Origin: Ramlibacter tataouinensis
GTDB taxonomy: Bacteria; Pseudomonadota; Gammaproteobacteria; Burkholderiales; Burkholderiaceae_C
DNA: 64,000 nucleotides
Reading direction: 5' to 3'
NCBI RefSeq assembly: GCF_027941915.1
Contig: NZ_CP116009.1
Coordinates: 3,534,001-3,598,000 of the forward strand
This document shows positions 47,818-57,029 of this stretch, in pieces. The notes below the pieces were generated by a model. It was not told the origin of the DNA, ran no database searches, and saw nothing but the letters and a program-made list of their open reading frames with translations. Within the stretch, counting starts at the first letter, position 1. Each line of letters opens with the position of its first letter. Made by a program: the position numbers and the translations under genes.

Positions 47818-47909
47818 GAACTTTCCGCAACGCGTTGGCGACGATGGCTTCCGACCGGAGGTCATCGTCATGGACGCATCGAGCCGCAGCCGCCGCGCGG
47901 GAGCCTGAG

Positions 47910-48014
47910 ATGGCTCCGGAAGAGTTCGGCCTGGTCGGCACGCCTTACTTCTGGACCGGCATCGCCGGTGTGGTGGTGGTCTGGGCGATCGTGATGCTGG
48001 CGCTGTGGAGTTGA
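47910..48014 (+). CDS. 34-residue single-helix membrane microprotein
   Basis: ATG at 47910 after GGGAG (7 bases upstream). The product starts MAPEEFGLVGTPYFWTGIAG and continues with a hydrophobic V/W/A/I/M/L helix ending LWS. One transmembrane segment, N-terminal acidic head. Codon usage follows the GC-rich neighbours. No family recognised; size and form recall small subunits of oxidases or transporters. It stands just upstream of the Fur-controlled cytochrome-FTR1 gene, though outside the likely transcript. Confidence 0.5.
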   Translation: MAPEEFGLVGTPYFWTGIAGVVVVWAIVMLALWS

Positions 48015-48078
48015 GCGGGCTTCGACAAGCGGCCCGCCGGGCGCTCTCGCGAAAGGGGCACGGAAGCTGAATCGGCGT

Positions 48079-48117
48079 ACACTCCTTCAATGCGAATAAT
48101 TCTCATTGAAGGAGTGT
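48079..48117 (+). promoter_or_regulatory. Fur box within a long palindrome covering the RBS
   Basis: The core AATGCGAATAATTCTCATT (48089-48107) matches the Fur consensus. It is flanked so that 14-base perfect arms ACACTCCTTCAATG (48079-48092) and CATTGAAGGAGTGT (48104-48117) form. TACACT at 48078-48083 may be the -10. The right arm contains the AAGGAG ribosome site of the next gene. Confidence 0.85.
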
Positions 48118-48121
48118 GAGA

Positions 48122-50110
48122 TTGCCCAGCCTTGCCGGCTGTGGCCGGGGCCGACGCGCACCGGCGCCGCGCCGCTGGTTGTGGCTGGGCCTTTTCCTAA
48201 CGTTCGCAGTTGCCGCCGCGTTTGCCCAGCCGGCGGCCAGCCCATCTGCGCAGGCCCCGTCGCCGGGCGAAGCCGCTCCCGCCGTGATCCACATGCTCGA
48301 CTACGTCAGCGTGGACTACCCCGAGTTCGTGCAGGACGGCAAGGTGCTCGACGCTCCCGAGTACGCCGAGCAGAAAGAGTTCGCGGCCCGCTCGCTGGCG
48401 CTGCTGGAACGCATGCCGGACGCTCCGGGCAAGGCCGGGCTGCTCGAGCGGGCGCGCCAGCTGCTGGCGTCCGTCGAAGCCAGGGCCCCCGGCGCGGAGG
48501 TCAGTGCCTTGGCGCGCGCGGTTGCCGCTGAGGTGATTCGCATCTATTCGGTGGCCGTCGCGCCGCGCCAGGCGCCCGACCTGGCCCGCGCGGCCACGCT
48601 GTTCCGCCAGCAGTGCGCGTCCTGCCACGGTGCGCAAGGCCGGGGCGACGGGCCTGCGGCCAAGGGCATGGACCCGCCGGCCAGCAACTTCCATGACGAG
48701 GCGCGCATGCGCCAGCGCAGCCCCTACGGCCTGTACAACACCGTCACGCTGGGCGTGGGGGGCACGCCGATGCGTGCCTTCGGCGAGCTGTCGGATGCGG
48801 ACCGCTGGGCCCTGGCGTTCTTCGTGGCCGGGCTGCGCCACCCGCCGTCCACCATCAGCCAGGGCGAGCAAGGCTGGAAGCAGGGCGAAGGAAAGAACGA
48901 ACTGGGTACGCTGCGGCAACTGGTGACCGCCGCGCCCGCCGCGCTGGCACAGCAGCAGCCGGACCTGCCGGCCGTGCAGGCCTTCCTGCTGGCGCAGCCA
49001 CGGCTGCTGGAGCCGACCCGTCCGGGCGCCTTGGCGTTCACGCGCAGCAAGCTGCAGGACACGCTGGCCGCCTACGCGCGCGGCGACCGCGAGGCCGCGC
49101 GCCGCGAGGCCATCACCGCCTACCTCGAGGGCTTCGAGCTGGTCGAGTCCAGCCTGGACAACGTGGACCCGGCCCTGCGCAGCGCGACCGAGAAGGAGAT
49201 GATGGCGCTGCGCCACGCCATCGACCAGGGCCGGCCGGCGCCGGCCATCGCGCAGCAGGTGGAGCGCATCGACGGCCTGCTCGACCAGGCCGAGGACAAG
49301 CTGGGCCAAGGCGGGCTGTCGGCCGAGGCGGCCTTCACCAGCTCGCTGCTGATCCTGCTGCGCGAAGGCCTGGAAGCGATCCTGGTGCTGGCCGCGATCA
49401 TCGCCTTCGTGCGCAAGACCGGCCGGCGCGATGCCATGCCGTGGATCCATGCCGGCTGGATCGCGGCGGCGCTGCTGGGGGTGGCGACCTGGCTGGTGTC
49501 CAACCACGTGCTGGCCATCACCGGCGCCAGCCGCGAGTTGACCGAGGGCGTGTCGGCGCTGCTGGCCTGCGCCATGCTGCTGTACGTGGGCGCCTGGCTG
49601 CACAAGCGCTCGCACGCGCAGGCCTGGCAATCCTTCATCCGCGAACAGGTGACCTCGGCGCTGGGCCGGCGCACGCTGTGGGCCATGGCCGGCATCGCCT
49701 TCCTGGCGGTGTACCGCGAGCTGTTCGAGGTGATCCTGTTCTACCAGGCGCTGTGGGCGCAGGCCGGGCCGGGCAGCCAGCACGCGGTGCTGGGCGGCAT
49801 GCTGGCCGGCGCCGCGCTGCTGGTGGTGCTGGCCTGGGCCATCCTGCGCTTCGGTGCGCGCCTGCCGATCGGGCCGTTCTTCGTCGCCACCTCCGCGCTG
49901 CTGGTGGTCATCGCCGTCGTGTTCCTGGGCCATGGCATCGCCGCGCTGCAGGAAGCCGGCGTGATGGGCGCCACGCCGGCGGGCCATTTGTCGCTGCCGC
50001 TGCTGGGCATCCACCCGACGGCGCAAGGCTTGCTGGCGCAGGGCCTGCTCGTGGTCGCGATCGCGGTCGCCTGGCTGGCCGGCCGGCGCGCCGCTGCGCG
50101 CTCCAGCTGA
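48122..50110 (+). CDS. cytochrome c-FTR1 fusion iron permease
   Basis: 662 residues. Signal peptide (RRWLWLGLFLTFAVAAAFAQ), then a periplasmic region with a single c-type haem site CASCHGAQGRGDG at residues 165-169, then an FTR1/EfeU-like permease of about seven helices with both iron-transport motifs: LLREGLEAILVL (REGLE at 414) and YRELFEVILF (RELFE at 532), each REXXE. It should couple Fe(II) oxidation with Fe(III) uptake. I chose TTG at 48122 because AAGGAG lies 7 bases before it; the in-frame GTG at 48116 is only 1 base from that site. A Fur box precedes. Confidence 0.9.
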   Translation: MPSLAGCGRGRRAPAPRRWLWLGLFLTFAVAAAFAQPAASPSAQAPSPGEAAPAVIHMLDYVSVDYPEFVQDGKVLDAPEYAEQKEFAARSLALLERMPDAPGKAGLLERARQLLASVEARAPGAEVSALARAVAAEVIRIYSVAVAPRQAPDLARAATLFRQQCASCHGAQGRGDGPAAKGMDPPASNFHDEARMRQRSPYGLYNTVTLGVGGTPMRAFGELSDADRWALAFFVAGLRHPPSTISQGEQGWKQGEGKNELGTLRQLVTAAPAALAQQQPDLPAVQAFLLAQPRLLEPTRPGALAFTRSKLQDTLAAYARGDREAARREAITAYLEGFELVESSLDNVDPALRSATEKEMMALRHAIDQGRPAPAIAQQVERIDGLLDQAEDKLGQGGLSAEAAFTSSLLILLREGLEAILVLAAIIAFVRKTGRRDAMPWIHAGWIAAALLGVATWLVSNHVLAITGASRELTEGVSALLACAMLLYVGAWLHKRSHAQAWQSFIREQVTSALGRRTLWAMAGIAFLAVYRELFEVILFYQALWAQAGPGSQHAVLGGMLAGAALLVVLAWAILRFGARLPIGPFFVATSALLVVIAVVFLGHGIAALQEAGVMGATPAGHLSLPLLGIHPTAQGLLAQGLLVVAIAVAWLAGRRAAARSS

Positions 50111-50154
50111 GACGAGCGCACGGCCGCCGCTCCGGCGCTACGCCGTACCAGCTC

Positions 50155-50173
50155 AGCCGCGCAAAGCGCGGCT
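50155..50173. other. perfect hairpin between the FTR1 and di-heme genes
   Basis: AGCCGCGC-AAA-GCGCGGCT, 8-bp stem and 3-base loop, 42 bases after the permease stop. No T-run follows, so it may be an mRNA-stabilising or weak terminator structure. Confidence 0.4.
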
Positions 50174-50241
50174 TGTCACCAACAGGCGCTTCGCCACGTC
50201 TATGCCACCAACCAATCCCCGGTTGCAGCAAGGACCCCACG

Positions 50242-51459
50242 ATGCGCCTCCGTCATCCGCGCCGCCGCCTGTCGCGCGTGCTGAATCCACTCATGCTCGG
50301 CCTGAGCGGCCTTTTCCTGGCCGGCTGCGGCGGCTCCGATCCCGCCACGCCCACGCTCGATCCCCAGCTCGTCGCCCAGGGCAAGCAGATCTTCCGCGAG
50401 GACACCTTCGGCGACGAAGCGCAGTGGACCGACACGCTGCGCATGCACGAGGTGATCGAGCAGAACGTCACGCCGAAGATCGCGCTGGACGTCGGGCTGA
50501 AGGTGGATTCGGAGGCCCTGCCCGCCGCCGTCGTCGAGGGCATCCAGAAGGGCACCGTCGACCTCAACGACACGAAGACCACGCTCGCGCTGATCCAGCT
50601 GGGGGCGGTGGTCGGCGTGAAGGGGACGGTGGAGACGGTCGGCGGCGTCGAACGCCTGACCAAGGTGGGCATCACCTGCGCGCTGTGCCATTCCACGGTC
50701 GACAACTCGTTCGCGAAAGGCATCGGCAAGCGCCTGGACGGCTGGCCCAACCGCGACCTCGATCCCGGCTTGATCATCTCGCTGTCGCCGGCACTGACCG
50801 CGGCCCAGAAGGCGGTCTATGCGTCCTGGGGCAAGGGCAAGTTCGATCCGCGCTTCAACGTGGACGGCAAGAGCAAGCCGGTGGTGATCCCGCCGGCCTT
50901 CGGCCTGCTGGGCGTGAACAAGGTCACCTACACGGGCGACGGCGACGAGATCGCCTACTGGAACCGCTACGTGTCGGTGGTCGAGATGGGCGGGCAGGGC
51001 TCGTTCTCCGAGCCGCGCCTGAACCTGGACGTGGTGCACGGCACGCAGGACATGGTGTCCGCCAAGCTGCCGGCCTTGCAGGCCTACCAGCTCTCGCTGG
51101 CGGCGCCGGCCGCGCCCGCGGGATCGTTCAACGCCGCCGCCGCCGAGCGCGGCCGGGCCCTGTTCTTCGGTGCCGGCCAGTGCGCGACCTGCCACTCCGG
51201 CGCCACCTTCACCGACTCGCGGCTGCATCCGCCGTCGGCATCCATGGCCGAGCCCGAGTCGCCCAGCTACGCCAGCCGTTCGGCGACCGGGATGTACCGC
51301 GCCACGCCGCTGCGCGGCAACTGGCAGCACCCGCCTTACTTCCATGACGGCTCCGCGGCCGACCAGGAAGCGGTGGTCGATACCTACAACCGTCGCCTGA
51401 ACCTGGGCCTGTCGGCGCAGGAGGTGCAGGACCTGGCGCAGTACCTGCGGTCGCTGTGA
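50242..51459 (+). CDS. di-heme cytochrome c peroxidase-like lipoprotein
   Basis: 405 residues. Lipoprotein signal with lipobox LFLAGCGGSD at the N-terminus. Two haem c sites: TCALCHSTVDNSF at residue 146 and CATCHSGATFTDS at residue 314. C-terminal MYRATPLRGNWQHPPYFHDG and LNLGLSAQEVQDLAQYLRSL are MauG/CcpA-type. Spacing between the haems is larger in the N-terminal domain than in standard peroxidases. Likely a periplasmic electron carrier or peroxidase working with the iron permease 131 bases upstream, perhaps as terminal acceptor for ferrous oxidation (inference). Confidence 0.87.
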   Translation: MRLRHPRRRLSRVLNPLMLGLSGLFLAGCGGSDPATPTLDPQLVAQGKQIFREDTFGDEAQWTDTLRMHEVIEQNVTPKIALDVGLKVDSEALPAAVVEGIQKGTVDLNDTKTTLALIQLGAVVGVKGTVETVGGVERLTKVGITCALCHSTVDNSFAKGIGKRLDGWPNRDLDPGLIISLSPALTAAQKAVYASWGKGKFDPRFNVDGKSKPVVIPPAFGLLGVNKVTYTGDGDEIAYWNRYVSVVEMGGQGSFSEPRLNLDVVHGTQDMVSAKLPALQAYQLSLAAPAAPAGSFNAAAAERGRALFFGAGQCATCHSGATFTDSRLHPPSASMAEPESPSYASRSATGMYRATPLRGNWQHPPYFHDGSAADQEAVVDTYNRRLNLGLSAQEVQDLAQYLRSL

Positions 51460-51492
51460 CCGGCCGAGGCGAGGTGCTTCGGTGGAGCCGCC

Positions 51493-52056
51493 TCAGCGGC
51501 GCGGTTTCGGCGCGAACGCCAGCACCAGGCCATCGTCGACCACGGTGACCTGGTCCGGCTCGAAGCCCAGGGTGTCGGCCAGCGCCAGTTCACGCGGCGA
51601 GAACCGGTGCAGCACGATGTCGCCCAGCACCTGGCGCGCCATCGCCGGCAGCAGCTCATGGAGCGCTTCGGCCGCTGCGGGCGCCAGCCCGGGCAGGCGC
51701 AGCTCGAGGATCTCGGGGCGGTGGGCCCGCAGTGTGCGGTCGGCCGGTTCGTAGCGCACGCCGAACACCAGGTCGAGCTCGCCCGGCGGCAGCGGCTGCA
51801 GCACCGGGCCGCCGGCCTGGGCTTGCAAGGCGGCGCCGAGCTGGTTGCGCACCGGCACCAGGTGCAGGCGGGGTGCGCTGACCTGCAGCTCCAGCAGGCC
51901 GCCGAGCCCGAGGCGCACGGGAAAGCGTTCCGACAAGGCCTGGTGCAGCGTTGTGGCGGAAATCTTGTGGCGCGGCTGGCCACCAGGCTCCTGCTCCGTG
52001 GCCAGCGCGGCAACGGGACAGCAGGCGAGGGCGCAGATCAGCAAGCGTCGTTGCAT
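51493..52056 (-). CDS. exported DUF1439-like (YceB-type) protein
   Basis: 187 residues. Signal peptide MQRRLLICALACCPVAALAT; then ISATTLHQALSERFPVRLGL and LLELQVSAPRLHLVPVRNQL, matching the DUF1439 beta-rich lipid-binding-like fold (begin of LPS/phospholipid-transport tubular lipid-binding proteins). Unlike YceB no lipobox cysteine is clear, although CALACC is present near the signal end. Function unknown; periplasmic or outer-membrane associated. Downstream of catalase on the same strand, 19 bases apart. A start 9 bases earlier is possible. Confidence 0.75.
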   Translation of the reverse strand: MQRRLLICALACCPVAALATEQEPGGQPRHKISATTLHQALSERFPVRLGLGGLLELQVSAPRLHLVPVRNQLGAALQAQAGGPVLQPLPPGELDLVFGVRYEPADRTLRAHRPEILELRLPGLAPAAAEALHELLPAMARQVLGDIVLHRFSPRELALADTLGFEPDQVTVVDDGLVLAFAPKPRR

Positions 52057-52075
52057 GGCGCCCATTGTGGCGCGC

Positions 52076-53575
52076 TCAGGCTTCGCCCATGCCCTCGGCC
52101 GGCTTGGTCGCGGCGCCGGCACGCACCTTCTCCTCGATGCGGCGGCCGACATCGGCGTCCACCTGCTTCCAGTAGTCGAAGGCGCGTTCGAGCACCGGGC
52201 TGCGCACGCCGCCCAGCAGGCTGCCAGCCACCTGGTCGACCAGCGCCGTCCGCTGCGCATCGTCGAACACCTCCCGCACCAGCGTGCCGGGCTGCCCGAA
52301 GTCGTCGTCCTCCTCGTGCAGCGTGTAGGCGCTGCGCACCAGCTCGCCGTCGGCTTCCCAGCCCTCGGCCGCGGCGCCGGTCTCGTCGGCCCAGGGGCGG
52401 CCGCCGCTGTTGGTGGCATAGACCGGTGCATTGCCGCTGTGCGCGTAGGCCATGGGGCCGTCGAACAGGTAGGTGTTGACAGGCACCTTGGGCCGGTTGA
52501 CCGGCAGCTGGTGGAAGTTGGTGCCGATGCGGTTGCGTTGCGCGTCGTTGTAGGCGAAGGCGCGGCTGAGCAGCATCTTGTCCGGCGACAGGCCGATGCC
52601 GGGCACCGTGTTGCCCGGCGAGAACGCCGCCTGCTCGATCTGGGCGAAGAAGTTCTCCGGGTTGCGGTCCAGCGTCATGGTGCCGACCGGGATCAGCGGA
52701 TAGTCCTTGTGCGACCAGGTCTTGGTCAGGTCGAACGGGTTGAAGCGGTAGTTGCGCGCCTCGGCATAGGGCATCACCTGCACCGACAGCAGCCAGCTCG
52801 GGTGCTCGCTGCGGGCGATGGCATCGAACAGGTCGCGCCGGTGGAAGTCGGCATCCAGCCCCGCCATCCGGGCGGCTTCGGTATTGCTGAAGAACGCCAT
52901 GCCCTGGCGGGTGTGGAAGTGGTACTTGACCCAGAACCGCTCGCCGGCCGCATTGACCCACAGGTAGGTGTGCGAGCCGTAGCCGTTCATGTGGCGCCAG
53001 GTGCGCGGCAGGCCGCGCTCGCCCATCAGGTAGGTGACCTGGTGGGTGCTCTCGGGGTTGCCGGTCCAGAAGTCCCACTGCATGTGGTTGTCGCGCAGGC
53101 CGCAGTCGGGCAGCCGCTTCTGGCTGCGGATGAAGTGCGGGAACTTCATCGGGTCGCGCACGAAGAAGACCGGCGTGTTGTTGCCCACCAGGTCGTAGTT
53201 GCCCTCGCTCGTATAGAACTTCAGCGAGAAGCCGCGCACGTCGCGCCAGGTGTCGGGGCTGCCCTGCTCGCCGGCGACGGTGGAAAAGCGCGCCAGCATC
53301 TCGGTCCTGGCGCCCGGCTGGAACAGCGCGGCCCGGGTGTAGCGCGACACGTCCGCGGTCGTCTCGAACACGCCGAAGGCGCCGCCGCCCTTGGCGTGCG
53401 GCTGGCGCTCGATCACCTTCTCGCGGTTGAAGTGCGCCATCTGTTCGAGGAAGTGCACGTCGTGCAGCACGATCGGGCCATTCGGGCCCACCGTCAGGAC
53501 GTTGCGATCGCTCGGCGCGGGGGCGCCGGCGCCGGTGGTCGAACGCGCAGCGGGGTCATAGTCGGACTTGCTCAT
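52076..53575 (-). CDS. monofunctional haem catalase
   Basis: 499-residue clade 3-size catalase, converting hydrogen peroxide to water and oxygen. Distal site [16 protein letters not shown] (catalytic His; the preceding Q-P replaces the usual V-V), asparagine in [14 protein letters not shown], proximal haem tyrosine in [17 protein letters not shown], and [20 protein letters not shown]. No signal peptide, so cytoplasmic. Upstream on the same strand is the sugar-dehydrogenase-like gene (62 bases), downstream the DUF1439-like gene, so a peroxide-producing oxidation and its detoxification could be cotranscribed. Confidence 0.95.
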   Translation of the reverse strand: MSKSDYDPAARSTTGAGAPAPSDRNVLTVGPNGPIVLHDVHFLEQMAHFNREKVIERQPHAKGGGAFGVFETTADVSRYTRAALFQPGARTEMLARFSTVAGEQGSPDTWRDVRGFSLKFYTSEGNYDLVGNNTPVFFVRDPMKFPHFIRSQKRLPDCGLRDNHMQWDFWTGNPESTHQVTYLMGERGLPRTWRHMNGYGSHTYLWVNAAGERFWVKYHFHTRQGMAFFSNTEAARMAGLDADFHRRDLFDAIARSEHPSWLLSVQVMPYAEARNYRFNPFDLTKTWSHKDYPLIPVGTMTLDRNPENFFAQIEQAAFSPGNTVPGIGLSPDKMLLSRAFAYNDAQRNRIGTNFHQLPVNRPKVPVNTYLFDGPMAYAHSGNAPVYATNSGGRPWADETGAAAEGWEADGELVRSAYTLHEEDDDFGQPGTLVREVFDDAQRTALVDQVAGSLLGGVRSPVLERAFDYWKQVDADVGRRIEEKVRAGAATKPAEGMGEA

Positions 53576-53637
53576 GGAAGAAATGTCCTGTTCGCTGGGG
53601 GTTGGAGGGGTGTCGATGCAGCAGTCCGCGACCGCTG

Positions 53638-55065
53638 TCAGCGGCGCGCGACGCGGAAGATCGTGCCGTTGGCGTCGTCGCTCACCAGCAGCGCACCGCC
53701 GGGCGTGACGGCCACGCCGGCGGGCCGGCCCCAGGTGCGGTCGTTGTCCAGCAGGAAGCCGGTCATGAAGTCCTCGTACTCGCCGGTCGGCTGGCCGCCC
53801 TGCATGCGCACCCGGATCACCTTGTAGCCGGTGCGCTGCGGGGCGCTGTGGGAGCCGTGCAGCGCGACGAAGGCATCGCCGCGGTAGTCGGCCGGGAACG
53901 CGTCGCGGTCGTAGAACGCCACGCTCAGGGCGGAGGAGTGCGGCTGGATCAGCACCTCGGGCTGGCGCATCTGGCCGCGCAGGTCGGGCCGCTTGCCCCT
54001 GAGCGCGGGATCTTCCGTTCCGCCGACGTAGTACCAGGGCCAGCCGTAGTAGCCGCCGTCCTGCACCCGTGCCATGAAGTCGGGCGCCAGCTGCGGGCCG
54101 AGGTGGTCGCGCTCGTTGACCACGCCCCACAGGTTGTCGGTACCGGGCTGCATCGCCAGGCCCGAGCAGTTGCGCAGGCCGGTGGCGTAGTTGCGGATGC
54201 CTTCTCCTTCCGGATCGAACACGCGGACGACGGCGCGATTCATTTCGCCGCCCCAGGCGGCGCCGCGGCCGTGAACCTGTTCATGCCGCCGGATGTCCTG
54301 CGGCGACAGGTCGGGCATGTCGGCCACGCCCAGGTTGGAGGCCGAGCCGACGGCCAGGAACAGCCGCCGGCCGTCCCGGGTGACCGCCAGGTCGCGCGTC
54401 CAGTGCCGCTTGGTCGGTATGTTGTCGATCACCACCTCGGCCGGCCCCGAGGCCCTGGCGTCCCCGCTGCGATACGGATAGCGGACCACCTGGTTGGCCG
54501 CTGCCACATAGACGTACTGGGGATCGGCCGGCGGCACGAAGGCAATGCCGTAGGGACGCTCCAGGGATTCGGCGAAGACCTGCGGTTGCGCCGCCGGCAC
54601 GCCGCCCGGGCCGGCGGGAAACAGCAGCACACGTCCGGCGCCGCTTTCCGCCAGGAAGAGGTCGCCATTGGGCGCGATGCGCATCGTGCGCGGCTGCTTG
54701 AAGCCGGTGGCGAGCACCTGCACGGCGAACCCCTCGGGCACCCGCGGCAGCGCGCCCGCCGGCGCCGGGACCACCTTCACGGTGCTGGCGACCGACTTCT
54801 CGGCCTCGGCGGCCGTCACCGGCGGCGGCGGCGGCAGGTCGGACGCGCGGATGAGGCGCCGCACGCCGGGGGCATCGGACCGCCAGTCGGCAAACGCGGC
54901 CCGGCCGGTCAGCAGGTTGGCCGATGGGGCGGCGGGACCCGCAGCCGGGGCCGGGCCGGCGGGTGCGGCCCCTGCAGATGGGTTGCCGGGTGGCGTGCCG
55001 GCACAGCCGGCGAGGGCGGTAGCACCGATGGCGGCCCCACCGAGCACGAAGCTCCTGCGTTCCAT
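53638..55065 (-). CDS. PQQ-type sugar (sorbosone) dehydrogenase-like lipoprotein
   Basis: 475 residues. Tat/lipoprotein-type signal [20 protein letters not shown] followed by C, then an Ala/Pro linker, then a six-bladed propeller of soluble glucose dehydrogenase type: [78 protein letters not shown] and the last blade [18 protein letters not shown]. Oxidises aldoses or aldehydes with PQQ in the periplasm, if PQQ is available; PQQ genes are not in the window. GAAGAGG before the ATG is the likely ribosome site. The interval 55066-55360 shows no gene. Confidence 0.9.
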   Translation of the reverse strand: MERRSFVLGGAAIGATALAGCAGTPPGNPSAGAAPAGPAPAAGPAAPSANLLTGRAAFADWRSDAPGVRRLIRASDLPPPPPVTAAEAEKSVASTVKVVPAPAGALPRVPEGFAVQVLATGFKQPRTMRIAPNGDLFLAESGAGRVLLFPAGPGGVPAAQPQVFAESLERPYGIAFVPPADPQYVYVAAANQVVRYPYRSGDARASGPAEVVIDNIPTKRHWTRDLAVTRDGRRLFLAVGSASNLGVADMPDLSPQDIRRHEQVHGRGAAWGGEMNRAVVRVFDPEGEGIRNYATGLRNCSGLAMQPGTDNLWGVVNERDHLGPQLAPDFMARVQDGGYYGWPWYYVGGTEDPALRGKRPDLRGQMRQPEVLIQPHSSALSVAFYDRDAFPADYRGDAFVALHGSHSAPQRTGYKVIRVRMQGGQPTGEYEDFMTGFLLDNDRTWGRPAGVAVTPGGALLVSDDANGTIFRVARR

Positions 55066-55360
55066 GGCGATGACCTCTTCTTCCTTGTCGACGGGACGGG
55101 GATGCAGCGGGGGACCGATGCTGCGGCACTGCCAGCGGGGCCGCTGCGCATGGGTGCAACATCTGTAGCGCGCCGTGCGGGGTCGTTTGCGAGGACCCAC
55201 ATTCGGTAGCAGGCGACAGCCCGATCACGCGTGGACGTTGCAGCAGAGCGGGAACAAGGCCAGGAGACTGGCTCGTTCATTCACCGGACCGCGTCCCACG
55301 GAAGCGATGGCGGTGCTAAGGTCATGGCCCGGCGCCGCGGCGCCCACGGATGGAACCGCC

Positions 55361-55912
55361 ATGCCCACTGTCCTTGGCTTGTCCGGCAGCCTGCGGGCCG
55401 GCTCCTTCAACACGGCGCTGCTGCGCACCGCAGCCAGGCTGATGCCGGCCGGTTCCACGCTGGAGCTGGCCACCCTGCACGGCATTCCGCTGTACGACGG
55501 CGATGCGGAGGCGCGCGACGGCATCCCGCCCGCAGTCCAGGTGCTGAAGGACCGCATCGTCGCCTGCGACGCCCTGTTGCTGGCCACGCCCGAGTACAAC
55601 AACGGCGTGCCGGGCGTGCTCAAGAACGGCATCGACTGGCTGAGCCGGCCGCCGGCGGATATCGCCCGCATCTTCGGCAACCGTCCCGTCGCGGTGCTGG
55701 GCGCATCGCCTGGGGGCTTCGGCACGATCCTGGCCCAGAACGCCTGGCTGCCGGTGCTGCGCACCCTGGGCACGCGGCCCTGGTTCGGGGGCCGGTTGAT
55801 GGTTTCGCGCGCTGGCCAGGTGTTCGACCCGGCCGGGGAGATGGCGGACGAGAAGATGAAGGCGCAGCTGCAGCAGTTCCTGCAGGGCTTTGTCGAGTTT
55901 CTCGGCCGCTAG
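55361..55912 (+). CDS. NADPH-dependent FMN reductase
   Basis: 183-residue flavodoxin-fold reductase of the ChrR/SsuE-like family. FMN phosphate loop [16 protein letters not shown] at residue 7 and the flavin-ring loop [20 protein letters not shown] near 74 are intact; [13 protein letters not shown] completes the site. Reduces quinones, azo dyes or chromate with NADPH. GGATGGA lies 7 bases before the ATG. A hydrolase gene follows after 17 bases. Confidence 0.93.
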   Translation: MPTVLGLSGSLRAGSFNTALLRTAARLMPAGSTLELATLHGIPLYDGDAEARDGIPPAVQVLKDRIVACDALLLATPEYNNGVPGVLKNGIDWLSRPPADIARIFGNRPVAVLGASPGGFGTILAQNAWLPVLRTLGTRPWFGGRLMVSRAGQVFDPAGEMADEKMKAQLQQFLQGFVEFLGR

Positions 55913-55929
55913 CCAGCGAGGAGGGTGCG

Positions 55930-56688
55930 ATGCAGTCCGACAAGGCCTCCTTTCCCGGCGCGCACGGCGACCTGCTCGCCGCCCGGCTGGACGCGCCGGA
56001 TGCACCGGCCCGCGCGCATGCGCTGTTCGCCCACTGCTTCACCTGCAGCAAGGACATCTTCGCCGCCAGCCGCATCGCACAGGCGCTGGTGGAGCATGGC
56101 ATCGCCGTGCTGCGCTTCGACTTCACCGGCCTGGGCCACAGCGAGGGCGAGTTCGCCAACACCAACTTCTCCTCCAACGTCGCGGACCTGGTTGCGGCGG
56201 CCGACTGGCTGCGACGCGAGCACACGGCGCCGGCCCTGCTGATCGGCCACAGCCTGGGCGGTGCGGCCGTGCTGGCCGCGGCCGCCGCGGTGCCGGAGGT
56301 GCGGGCGGTCGCTACCATCGGCGCGCCCAGCGATGTCAGCCATGTCTCCGGCCTGTTCCGCGAACAGGTGGCCGAGATCGAGGCCCGCGGCGAGGCGCTG
56401 GTGCAACTGGCCGGACGGCCGTTCCGCATCCGGCGCGAGTTCCTCGCCGACGCGGCCGAGCAGAACCTGCGCGAGAAGGTCGGCCAGCTGGGGCGTGCCT
56501 TGCTGATCCTGCACTCGCCCGTGGACGAGACCGTGGCGATCGGCAATGCCACCGGCCTCTTCGTCAATGCGCGCCATCCCAAGAGCTTCATCTCGCTCGA
56601 CGACGCCGACCACCTGCTGCGCCGGCGCCGCGACGCGACCTATGCGGCGAACATGATCGCGGCCTGGAGCGAGCGTTACCTGGCCTGA
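55930..56688 (+). CDS. alpha/beta hydrolase of the OsmC-associated type
   Basis: 252 residues. Starts with [16 protein letters not shown], then [20 protein letters not shown] (the CFTCSKD motif is typical of hydrolases fused to or paired with OsmC proteins), nucleophile elbow [16 protein letters not shown] and acid/histidine in [12 protein letters not shown] and DDADHLLRR. Esterase or thioesterase-like; substrate unknown. In other bacteria the same domain is fused to an OsmC peroxiredoxin; here no OsmC follows. GAGGAGG is present 8 bases before the ATG. Cotranscribed with the FMN reductase. Confidence 0.9.
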   Translation: MQSDKASFPGAHGDLLAARLDAPDAPARAHALFAHCFTCSKDIFAASRIAQALVEHGIAVLRFDFTGLGHSEGEFANTNFSSNVADLVAAADWLRREHTAPALLIGHSLGGAAVLAAAAAVPEVRAVATIGAPSDVSHVSGLFREQVAEIEARGEALVQLAGRPFRIRREFLADAAEQNLREKVGQLGRALLILHSPVDETVAIGNATGLFVNARHPKSFISLDDADHLLRRRRDATYAANMIAAWSERYLA

Positions 56689-56744
56689 CGCTCACGGAGG
56701 CGGCGAATGGACAAGCGGATGTTGCTCGACCTTGGGAATCCATC

Positions 56745-56978
56745 GTGCAGCACACACCCGAACAACTCGACGCCCTGTGGGTGGCGCTCAAGAGCACCGA
56801 CGGCGAACTGCGTTCGCGCGTCCTGGCGAGGTACAGCAACCCGAACCTGGGCGGGGCCGCGCCGGCGATCGTGCGCGACGAGCACGATGCCCAGGTCCTG
56901 AGCATCCCGACCCCCGATCATCCGGGCCGCCACGTGTATGCCCGCAAGCCGGGGGGTGCCTGGGGCCAGGAACACTAG
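56745..56978 (+). CDS. small hypothetical protein, 77 residues
   Basis: GTG start: product runs QHTPEQLDALWVALKSTDGE, then LRSRVLARYSNPNLGGAAP and VLSIPTPDHPGRHVYARKPG. The frame is open well upstream of the GTG but shows no conserved-looking sequence there. No family recognised. It has a helix followed by a possible beta-rich part. 56 bases after the hydrolase gene, so may be the last gene of that operon. A competing 64-codon ATG frame at 56707 looks non-coding. Confidence 0.5.
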   Translation: MQHTPEQLDALWVALKSTDGELRSRVLARYSNPNLGGAAPAIVRDEHDAQVLSIPTPDHPGRHVYARKPGGAWGQEH

Positions 56979-57029
56979 AGCCGCCTGTTGCGCGCCCGCC
57001 AGAGAGGACGGCGCGCCCGATCGGGAAGA

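Noticed and set aside
47558..47908. 116-codon plus-strand frame before the 34-residue ORF
   Set aside because: Opposite the 88-residue gene for part of its length and Arg/Ser/Pro-rich without pattern.
49441..50241. Upstream extension of the di-heme protein frame
   Set aside because: Overlaps the FTR1 coding region in another frame; the lipoprotein signal peptide begins at the ATG at 50242.
56707..56901. 64-codon ATG frame after the hydrolase gene
   Set aside because: Out of frame with the better-ordered 77-residue product; composition typical of a shifted GC-rich frame, though an AAGCGGATG context is present.
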